A DNA stretch of 64,000 nt, from NCBI GenBank assembly GCA_008973525.1, contig WACJ01000522.1, positions 310,001 to 374,000 on the forward strand. Reading direction: 5' to 3'. The DNA is from Stenopsyche tienmushanensis (taxonomy: Eukaryota > Arthropoda > Insecta > Trichoptera > Stenopsychidae). The translations under genes and the position numbers were made by a program. Shown here piece by piece: positions 56,088-64,000 of this stretch; position 1 is the first letter of the stretch, and each line of letters begins with the position of its first letter. Below the pieces are notes generated by a model. The model was not told the DNA's origin. It ran no database searches and was given only the letters and a program-made list of their open reading frames with translations.

Positions 56088-56415
56088 TTCTGTGGGAAGG
56101 GAATCTTGCCTTGACACCCTAGGGATTGACGGCCCCAGGGTAGTGTCAGATTCTTACTGATTAAACTCCTCCCTTGTCATTCTCTGTCTCTTTGGTATTA
56201 TTTATCACATTGCTTCGGGAGTCAGATAGTCTGACCTTCGATATAGCCCTATTTTAGTGTTGGAGAGCCGCTCTGCATCTTTCTCTAACACTGCTCTCTT
56301 TGGCGTTCATCACTTCCTTTAAAAATGTCTCAGTTCTCTTTGCCGCTTGAAACTTGCCAGCTTCTTTCTGTTGCTTTCATATCTGAGCACCTCATGCCAT
56401 ATCGGGACTCCATGC
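56088..56415 (-). mobile_element. R1-like LINE 3' region, second copy
   Basis: CTTGTCATTCTCTGTCTCTT, GTTGGAGAGCCGCTCTGCAT and ACTGCTCTCTTTGGCG align in order with 34895-35015 of the LINE that split the M1 mariner. The coding part is frameshifted and shortened, and the C tract is reduced. It directly follows an LTR-A fragment. Confidence 0.65.
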
Positions 56416-56436
56416 AGAAGGATTGAGGACTATTAG

Positions 56437-56540
56437 GTGGGTATTCAAAAGTTTCTCTTGATTTCACGCCTTCGTTTACGAGAAAACGCATAATTATGCG
56501 TTGCGCAACAGAGGATGCTACTTTTTGCTCGCTAATGGAG
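56437..56540 (+). mobile_element. hAT-related fragment
   Basis: TTCTCTTGATTTCACGCC and TGCGTTGCGCAACAGAGGAT follow the hAT relic at 13.79-13.86 kb in the same orientation, with a small inverted duplication (CGCATAATTATGCG). Confidence 0.5.
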
Positions 56541-56689
56541 TGGTGACCATATATGTTAAGGCTGTGTGTATAAGTTATATTTGATTGTCACACATCACCA
56601 TATCATTTATATAGTTTATATAACAACTCCATGACAAAATGTACTAGCTGCTGTGGGGACTTTTGCGGTTATAATGAACGTAGAAGACC

Positions 56690-56840
56690 TCGCATTAACA
56701 CAAAAAATCCATAAAAGAGAATGGGATGGCCACAAGGTCCGTGTGTCCAAACGGTCCGCCTTTCATACCGCTGACACTTCGAATGAACGCCTTGCGATCG
56801 GACACCATGCCCAAACACGTCTACAAAACATATATATCAG
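56690..56840 (+). repeat. Hairpin-core repeat, copy 5
   Basis: Within a 74-codon frame encoding GHKVRVSKRSAFHTAD and TSNERLAIGHHAQTRLQN. The hairpin is decayed on its right arm (TACCG instead of GGACCG). Flanks do not match the M2 or M4 contexts of other copies. Confidence 0.55.
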
Positions 56841-56844
56841 TTTA

Positions 56845-58145
56845 ATTATTTTATCCATATTACAGAGAGACATTTAAAGTTTTTATTTATGAATGTCTCG
56901 ACCCGTTTTATTATTATACAATAGCCGTAAGATGAAATCCATCAACGTTGAGGATGTGTAAGATAAACACGAGGTATATTTAGTTGATGTGGGTGGTGGC
57001 ATATGGCTCAATATAAATATTTCATATTGCTTGACTTGATATGTATTTCAACAAATTTTCATATTAATTATTCCTCAATTTTAAATGTATTATATTTCAA
57101 CTCGTAGATGAATTTTTTTCTATCGAAATCTATATATTTAATAATGGTTGGAACTATTATTGGGTTTATAAAAAAACCACCCTCAAGAAAATCGCTTATG
57201 GAGGTCGCCTACGTCCGATTTATCACAATAAGACTTATATTGGAAAAATATTTGCCAAAATATTTTTAGATTGAATTTTCCGTTCATTCCATCTAAGGTG
57301 CTTAATTGTTAGCCTGATAACACAATATAAATATGATTAAATACAGTATAAATAAATCCTTACATGCAACGTTTTATCGAAGCTCTCCTACTATTTTCAT
57401 ACGTATCCGTTCGTATTTTACACATTTTTCATATTTATGCCTCGGCGTATCCCCGGGGATCAAACTTTTGTAATGTTCCTATCTAATAAAATGAAATATA
57501 TGCTTTTATTCACATTTTTCTAAAAATACATTTTCCGCAAACCGATGAAGATGTACGTGCGTAGTTATGCGCATTTTTCGCATACGTCCCGAAACAAATC
57601 TTTCCGTATTGATTTTGCTCGAAATCATATTTCTGCTCCACGTTTTTAATGAACAAAGCAAATAATACCGACTGGTCGAAACATGCAAAAAGGCCGCAGG
57701 GCATGTGAAAGTTATTCGAACCCCGCGATAGGGGGCGAATTTCGACCCCGGCGATTGATCGGAAATTCATAAAGAAGAATTGCCACCCTGTCAAAGGGAA
57801 TTTTCCGTGAAATTTTGCACAAACATTTCTCCGGCCATTCTCTGCTATGAAAAAAGGGAATGAAACTTCAAAGCGGGGTAAACTTTTTAATTTAAAAAAT
57901 AGTTTCTTACGAAGCGCGCCTTTTGATACTCGTCTTCCACCAAAGATGTTGACATTTCGACGTTTCCACTTGAGAGCGACAATTCCGCGTGGGAGTTTAT
58001 TAATAGGTTCATCTTTTTTAATACATCAAACAACTTTTATTTTTTTGTCTGACAATGAAGGCTTTAATCAAACTTATTCATCGTCGTATGCTCACAGCAT
58101 ATTTCATTCTTCTTGTGATGCCATATTCGTTGGACACCAAATATT
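56845..58145. other. No recognisable gene
   Basis: Overlapping minus-strand frames at 57506-57794 and a 138-codon plus-strand frame at 57847-58263 lack known domains. The latter ends over a GC hairpin, which argues against a real protein. Confidence 0.4.
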
Positions 58146-58149
58146 ACAA

Positions 58150-58216
58150 TTGGTGTCAGTTTTGGGATCCGACCGCTCGTCTTGGCCGCGGGAATGTCTG
58201 GTCTTCCCGCGGCCGG
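58150..58216 (+). mobile_element. tRNA-Leu primer-site-like sequence with perfect GC hairpin
   Basis: TGGTGTCAGTTTTGGGATCC at 58152 onward resembles the complement of a tRNA-Leu 3' end over more than 20 bases. It is followed by GGCCGCGGGAA (58184-58194) and TTCCCGCGGCC (58204-58214), a perfect 11-bp stem with a 9-base loop. The hairpin resembles those inside LTR-A. Probably a retroelement leader fragment. Confidence 0.5.
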
Positions 58217-58474
58217 GGAAATATCTATTAAAAAATATCTTAAAATATCAAGTTTTTCCATGAACACCCAAACAAATATACAAGCAAAAAAAAAAAATTT
58301 TTCGTTTGTCAAATTTAATTGATTTATACTCTAAATAAGTTGATGATTTTATTTGTTTAAGTTTAAAAATTAAACATAGATGCTATATTCGTATGTGCAC
58401 CGCTTATCATCCATACAAATCCACTTTTCTCTCAGCACCATGCTGCGTAAGTCAAGCTCATACATCAATAAATG

Positions 58475-58620
58475 AACCTCTACACTGTTGATAGCACACA
58501 ATATTCAATCATTTCTTGCGTACAAGTATTTCTATAGTTTTAGTACCAAAATAAAACATCCATTAAAGCTTGAAATCGATACATTTAGACCAATCGATAT
58601 AATAGTAGTTTTAAGTATAG
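58475..58620 (-). repeat. Family P fragment, subtype 2
   Basis: CAATAAATGAACCTCTACAC, GATAGCACACAATATTCAAT and the CTTGAAATCGATACATTTAG block match 62.2 and 43.7 kb. Ends undefined. Confidence 0.45.
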
Positions 58621-59295
58621 AATTTATTTATGTGGCTTTCTATTATTTATTATATGAACAAATTTCATTAAACTTGGATCTATTTTTATGCGATAGAAAC
58701 ATTCCATGAGAAGCATATATAAAAATCCGCATAAAAAAAGACTTGAACTACATAGAAAACTGAGGGATAGGATATTTTTAAAAACCGCATAACTTCAAAT
58801 CAATGTGATGAAATGTACCAAAAATCGCATAAAAAAATTTGCAAAGATTAACCAATATTTTTTTATGCAGTTCGTGATATGGAGACATGCAATTCTTAAG
58901 CTCGCGCTGGAATTTGAAAGCTCGTTCATGTACAATAAAAATATTGACTAGTTTCTTGTATATTTTTTTAGGGGCAGGAGTTTTCTTCCGCTTCAATATC
59001 GTCTTCCGTTTCTTTCCTGCAATATAACATCAAACCAATAATATCATTCAAGGGAGTATCCTCAAGCAATTGATCGATATCACTTTGATAAAATGTATCA
59101 AAGCCTTCAAGTTGATTTGCCAAAGTAATGATTTCAGCTGACAATGTCAAAGTTGAATTAAATATTTTGTGACTTTTATATTTTTTTATGCGCATTCGCA
59201 TAAAAAAAGGCTTTGTGCTCCATAGAAAAATATTACATTATTTTTAAAAACCGCATAACTTCAAAATCGCATAAAAACAGACCCATGTATATAAT
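58620..59295. other. AT-rich sequence with repeated CGCATAA words
   Basis: AAAAACCGCATAACTTCAAA occurs twice (near 58780 and 59250), and CGCATAAAAAAA words are frequent, suggesting a degenerate local repeat. The 77-codon minus-strand frame at 58968-59201 is acidic near its end but unrecognised. Confidence 0.4.
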
Positions 59296-59299
59296 TTAA

Positions 59300-59475
59300 A
59301 CGTGTAGGGCCACCTTTACAGCACGACCATGCCGTCGATGTACGAATGTATAATGAGACACAAAACACTCTATCCATCTCTGTCTTCGATTCACTAATTT
59401 CCGCACTCGATGTGCAAAAATGTTTTTGTCTGTATCAAGTACGAAAGCATACATGCGCGATTATTCATCATTATA
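59300..59475 (-). repeat. Family Q, copy 4 (inverted)
   Basis: Inverse of copy 1: AACGTGTAGGGCCACCTTTA, CTGTCTTCGATTCACTAATT, CCGCACTCGATGTGCAAAAA and ACATGCGCGATTATTCA. Nearly full length, lacking the TTAACCC start. Confidence 0.55.
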
Positions 59476-59479
59476 TATA

Positions 59480-61500
59480 TATTCATCATATAATTTATTT
59501 TATTTTTGATTTAATACCAATTACCGTAGCCCATCTTTTTTGCTTATTTGCCTTGTCGAAAACATTATTTTTTTTCACCGTCTGAGAATGAAATAAAAAT
59601 ATTTTCATAGCTTTTATATTTGCCTTGGATATATACTATTGAATGGTATATTTTTTCGGAGTGTTCCATATACCTGAACAGATAACAGTCGGAAAGAGAT
59701 TATGTCTGGAAAATATTAAGGGTGCGGTAAGACTACACGAAACAACCCTCTTAAATCCTTTAAGGGTGACTCTTGTTGTGTGAAGGCGTTCATCCCTGTG
59801 ATAAAAATTATCTTCTTTCGTTTCATTTAACATGTGTGTATTTTTAGATTCAATCCAATGCCTTTGAATACCCATTAGCATAATATAATAGAAGCCATCA
59901 TTGAGGCGTTTTGATTTGTATTTTAGGACCTCATTGTTTATCTAACATTATCGCAAAGTCGTCGTTTATTTTCCCAATTAAGGCTTTGTATACAAATAAA
60001 TAAAGTCTTTGTCTTGGCGATAAAGAAGGCCAAGTATTCATCCGTTCTTCTTGGCTGCCTGTATTGTACGTTGAATTATTGTTGCGTTTTTGGAATATTT
60101 GTAATCATGAACACCTATTTGTATTTTTTCATATTACAATCAATCATTGTTTTGGATTCTGTTGGTGTAAAATGAGTTTAATATGAGCAAAAACAAGCTC
60201 AAAGTTTATTAGAGTTTAACGACCATATAATTAAAGTAAAATCTATTAAATTTATTGTGAATTTTGAGCGTGCTTGTTGAAATATCATATTCCATATCCA
60301 AATCTCACGATTCAGATATTTTATAATATTATATAAACGTGAGACAAAATTAATGAAATTCCCAGAAAATTCAAGTATATTAGCTAAGGATATTTCAAAG
60401 GATATGAAAATGGCTTTGACGCATGCTATGTACAGATAAGGGCGTAAATTGCGCTTGTGTTCTTAGCCTCGTTTATAGGCAGATTTTCTTTTGTATAATG
60501 CACCTTGTGTGTATTCAAACAAAAATTCCGATATGAACATATGTATTTTGGCATTCTTATCCTTCTTTGATCTCCCACACACAATAAATGCTTAAGAAGA
60601 GTATGCCGAGCACGTAGAAAGGTAAACAAATCCTGCGGCGCAGATAGGACTCTCCCCTCGATTTTAACAAGCCACCAAAGAACCCGGCTTCCCCGATAAA
60701 GAGTGACGATCCTTGAATTTTTTTCATTCGTACATTTACATGTGTTCCTATTTATATTTTTATCGCATTGTGAACGGCAATCGGGGCGTCCTCGTTCAAT
60801 ACATTTTCAATTAGACGACGAGTAAACGCCGGCATACAAAGGAGAAGAAAACCTGTAAAATTGGTCCAATTGATGCCTCCTTGGAAGGCTTTTAGGGTCA
60901 ATCTTTACACGTGTTAAGGCTCTATTTCGAGCCCCCGAAAAAAGTCCTTTTCAAAAGGGTATTTTTTCCGCGCGGATCGTTTTTCAGGCATTTCGCCCCA
61001 CCGGTAAATAGGGGAGTAATTACTTGTTGTCGGAACGCACAAAGCCTTTATTGAGGAAAAAAATATGAAACAGAATTGTATTAAGACCTTTAAAGAGTCC
61101 TCGTTTATCGAGAGCGGCCGGATTGAAATAGCTATCAAATAATAATTAAATCCTGCAAAACACCCCTTGTATTTATTTTTCGGTGAGTTCTATTTTAAGA
61201 CGATTTTCTTTTGAGGATTCTAAAAATCTTGACCCTGAATAATACAGTTTTTAAGCTTCAGGCTTCGTCCATAGTTCTTCATTTATCATTTGGAATTTCT
61301 TCGCATTTTCATTCAGAAAATAATGGAAATTTATAAACAGCAATAAAAATCTCAAATCAATCTGTTATTTTTTTAAAACGTTCATACATAGGTATCAACG
61401 ACAAACATTATATGTCTAAATATAATCATCTAAATTTGCTTACAATTATTCAGACAAAGAGAGATCTCGTGTAGAAATCATTGGATCTTTCAACCGTTTT
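59480..61500. other. No recognisable gene; a lone T1-like end near 60.27 kb
   Basis: AATTTTGAGCGTGCTTGTTG near 60258 resembles the T1 terminal repeat, but its partner end is not clear. Frames of 67-81 codons on the minus strand lack motifs. Confidence 0.4.
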
Positions 61501-61504
61501 TTAA

Positions 61505-61641
61505 CAATGTAAACGCACTATTCCAATATATACCTGTCCATGATTAAAATTATACTATCTTCTACTAAAAAACAATAGCTTTTATTATTTGAAAAAATAT
61601 CGCGTGTATATATGATATAGCACTGACATCTAGGCGTTACA
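61505..61641 (-). mobile_element. LTR-B fragment
   Basis: On the minus strand it starts TGTAACGCCTAGATGTCAGT at 61641 and follows the LTR-B copy at 1.5-1.7 kb through TTTTTTAGTAGAAGATAGTA to GCGTTTACATTGTT. The 3' third and primer site are missing. Confidence 0.6.
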
Positions 61642-61644
61642 CTT

Positions 61645-62200
61645 GGATAGCCTTTTACAAATTTAAAATTCGACGAAAAATATTCGGATTTATCACTTCG
61701 CAGGGATTGATGCAAATGATATTCTAAGCTGCGGATATCCCGAAACAAATTCCGCCCGAAATAAATCACAAAAAATCGTGTACATAATATGATGCTCTCG
61801 TAAATCATGAAATTTTTACGCCTCATGAAGTAATAACTCTCACTTCATTCGTTCTGGTTAATGCTCCGTTTGTTCTTCTTTTTATGATTTCAATCGAATG
61901 CCTCTTTTTGTTTCGTCCCTCAAATTTCATGCATTAAATTGAGTGGGACGTTACGTCAAACGTCCATTTTTACCGTAGATAAAATCTCTTATGCACGCAA
62001 ACATAATGTCGCATTTATATTTATAAGATGCAACATTTTCCTAATGGTTGTGTGGAATCGCTTAAGTTATGCCACCGCTGTGGGGATGAAAGCTGATGCA
62101 TCAGATGACTTTCATTATATTTCTATGAATATTAATACAATGTAAAATGATTGATAGTACGAGAATCTCGCTTAACCCTTCGGCGTGAGTGAAGCTTGTA
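61645..62200. other. AT-rich sequence without recognisable feature
   Basis: A 68-codon plus-strand frame (61939-62145) has no motif. Confidence 0.35.
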
Positions 62201-62204
62201 TGAT

Positions 62205-62350
62205 ATATCAATAAATGAACCTCAACACTGTCGATAGCACACAATATTTGTTCTTTGTATCAAACAATACACATGGATTCGTCCATTTTAATAACAAAAT
62301 AATGCATTTGTTGAGGCTTGAAATCCATTAATTAGGGCTGATCGATACAA
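62205..62350 (-). repeat. Family P fragment, subtype 2
   Basis: CAATAAATGAACCTCAACAC, GATAGCACACAATATTTG, then CATTTGTTGAGGCTTGAAAT and CGATACAATAGCGTTTCAAA match 43.64-43.82 kb. Confidence 0.5.
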
Positions 62351-62354
62351 TAGC

Positions 62355-63555
62355 GTTTCAAATATGTTTATTGTGTCTTCATCTGTTGTTAATTGATGTG
62401 ATGACTCTTTATTTATTAGAACTGCAAAAACTGCTTTATATTTTTCATGAAGTTGTGAAATGATAAAAATTTTAATAGAAAAATATCGAGAATTGTACAC
62501 CGACTCAATTTTATCTACAACTCTAACCTTCTAATAGTTAATTAAATATTTTATTATTACCTTTTAATAATTATTTTCATTCGGTAAAACATTGTTGACA
62601 CATTTCAGAAACCTTTTCAATCATTGAATTATTTTGAGAATCCTTTTGCGCGGCGTATTCAATTATCGCGTAAATATGTTTACACGCATCGATACGCACA
62701 TCGGATGTATTGGATGAGCATACGAAGGGTGTTCAGCTTTATGAACACTTTATTCTTGGTTAGCCCACATGAACACAATATCTTTTATCAATCCTTCAAT
62801 TTTTTTCGCTTGGAAATCTACAAGATCTATTTGGAAATATCAATACATATATATAGTTATATTATTTCTACTTTAAACTATTAAATTAACATACATATGC
62901 ACGCTAAGTAATTTCTGAATGGTTGATGCGGATGGTGGCATGCTTCTTTACAACTAATATTTTCATAGAAATAGACGACTTTAAAACATATTTCAATAGA
63001 AATCTTTGGTAAATTGATTATTTATGGATAAATAACCCATTTTACATTAATTTTAAAGGATACTTTAATCATTGTTGAGAAATACAGAAGGTCCCACTCG
63101 GCTTCATTATTAAGTCATCCCAAAAGAAATCCATTATTTTTTTCCAACATAAAATTTCATTTTTATAACATTTTGTAACATGTTAGTATAAAAAGCAATA
63201 GCTTTTTTTATTGACAATTGACTTCCAATTCTCCAGCATTTTTTTACTTTTTAATTTTCAACAGGTAGTAATTAAAATGTACTAAATTTAGCAAATATGC
63301 AGAATACACTAGAACTTCCCATTTTATTAGTTTTATTCTGTTAACTAGCTAATTTAGATTTATGTAGGCATGCATTAAGTTTAAGAAGTTCATAAAGTAA
63401 ATAATTTCAGTAATATTCTACTAAACACACAAATGCAAAATTTCAACCCTGGCCTGGGCGGTGGAAATGGGACTTGTTTCTTAAAAATTCAATGTTTTTT
63501 TACAAGATCTTATACGATTCAAGGAAAAATGTTTTTTATATTGACAATAATGATA
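62355..63555. other. AT-rich sequence without recognisable feature
   Basis: Frames of 70-86 codons have no motif. No repeat boundary recognised until the LTR. Confidence 0.4.
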
Positions 63556-63557
63556 AT

Positions 63558-63844
63558 GGATGGGAATAGACGGGTGTCGAATAGAAAGACTCTCATCGCT
63601 AAATAACTATTTATTCCACACGAGAGAAAGATCTGGCTGCAGGAAGGACGACCTCCCGCAGCCAAGGCTAACCGACGACTCTTCTGACTCCCGCCTCCTG
63701 CGCGTCACTACCCAACCGGCAACGGTGCACGCGCAAGAAGCGATCTGTCGGTATGCAGATGCAATGTCTCCGTAGGTCCACAAGAGATGGCGCTGTTAAA
63801 ATAACACATTGCACCTGAAAAGAGATGGAAGATATCGCTGAACA
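63558..63844 (-). mobile_element. LTR-A, inverted copy
   Basis: On the minus strand it begins TGTTCAGCGATATCTTCCAT at 63844, includes ACAGCGCCATCTCTTGTGG, the GC hairpin (near 63635-63663) and the TCTCGTGTGGAATAAATAG polyadenylation-signal region, and ends at CGTCTATTCCCATCC at 63558. The final ~100 bp of the LTR and any primer site are absent. Frames of 71-102 codons over it are by-products. Confidence 0.7.
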
Positions 63845-63879
63845 AAAAAAACTCATTTTTAGCGACGGTGTCCATTTTT

Positions 63880-64000
63880 GCAGCGTTAACTGATTGATAT
63901 GGATATCGATGGTGTGTGGTTTCAATAAGATAGCGCTGCAAACCACACAGCGCATGTCATGATGGACATTCTCCACGAGCGATTTGAGCGCATCGGCGAC
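63880..64000 (+). pseudogene. Tc3-like transposase fragment (T1), cut by the window edge
   Basis: The plus strand encodes DMDIDGVWFQ, a stop, DSAANHTAHVMMDILHERFE and RIGD up to the last base. This is the second-catalytic-aspartate block (WFQQDxATxHTA) of the same transposase group as the 1.1- and 54.1-kb fragments. One in-frame TAA replaces a glutamine codon. More of the element may continue beyond 64000. Confidence 0.65.

Noticed and set aside
57847..58263. 138-codon open frame
   Set aside because: Its C-terminal third covers a primer-site-like motif and a perfect GC hairpin, which fits retroelement leader DNA rather than protein.
63668..63976. 102-codon minus-strand frame at the right edge
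   Set aside because: It crosses an LTR-A copy and the antisense of a transposase fragment, so it is a shadow.

Overview
This window looks like gene-poor nuclear DNA from an insect. It is AT-rich and full of short decayed frames, and it has no operons, ribosome binding sites or long open coding regions. The longest open frame (139 codons) shows no recognisable domain. The transposon mix (several mariner and Tc3-like families, hAT, TTAA-flanked MITE-like repeats, R1-like and other non-LTR elements, tRNA-Leu-primed LTR fragments) would suit a hymenopteran, but that assignment is inference. Much of the unique sequence could be intron or long intergenic spacer.

Only one host-gene feature is reasonably supported: a probable first coding exon at 11768-11864 (+). 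It encodes a signal peptide and ends at a strong phase-1 donor. It sits in a possible larger exon beginning after a good acceptor at 11523, about 170-200 bp downstream of two CACGTG E-boxes in an ACGT-rich cluster. Its remaining exons were not found. A 40-codon signal-peptide-like ORF at 49497-49619 is a much weaker candidate.

Most other recognisable content is mobile-element relics. I name the families by their terminal sequences. M1 (mariner, GAGGGTCATCCAGAAAGTAA) lies at 3.1, 7.1-7.8, 20.2-20.6, 30.2, 31.4-31.7, 34.6-35.6 and 46.7-47.3 kb. M2 (mariner, GATAGTCCCAAAAGTACCCA) lies at 16.7, 25.9 and 42.1-43.5 kb. M3 (mariner, GGTTGGGGAATAAGTTC) is one copy with both ends at 48.4-49.3 kb. M4 (mariner, CACTCAATAAGTTCGTAGGA) lies at 4.5, 19.1, 28.8 and 51.2 kb. 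T1 (Tc3-like) lies at 1.1, 45.1, 53.9-54.3, 60.2 and 63.9 kb. A hAT relic at 13199-14115 has an 8-bp target duplication and a related empty site elsewhere in the window. Two LTR families carry tRNA-Leu-type primer sites. LINE pieces lie at 32.4, 33.3-34.5, 34.8-35.3, 42.7-43.4 and 56.1-56.4 kb, and a tRNA-related SINE candidate lies at 3.5, 31.7, 33.2 and 38.9 kb. Several multi-copy repeats have no family that I can name.

Nested insertions give a relative history. A retroelement with a perfect 15-bp duplication interrupts an M2 mariner (42701-43371), an R1-like LINE tail interrupts an M1 mariner (34780-35325), and the hAT element interrupts an unclassified repeat. The most unusual unexplained signals are a five-copy repeat with a perfect hairpin and a conserved short reading frame (about 4.0, 16.9, 25.5, 28.9 and 56.7 kb), a GC-rich hairpin shared among LTR-related pieces, and a head-to-head pair of LTR ends with primer sites at 1.2-1.7 kb.
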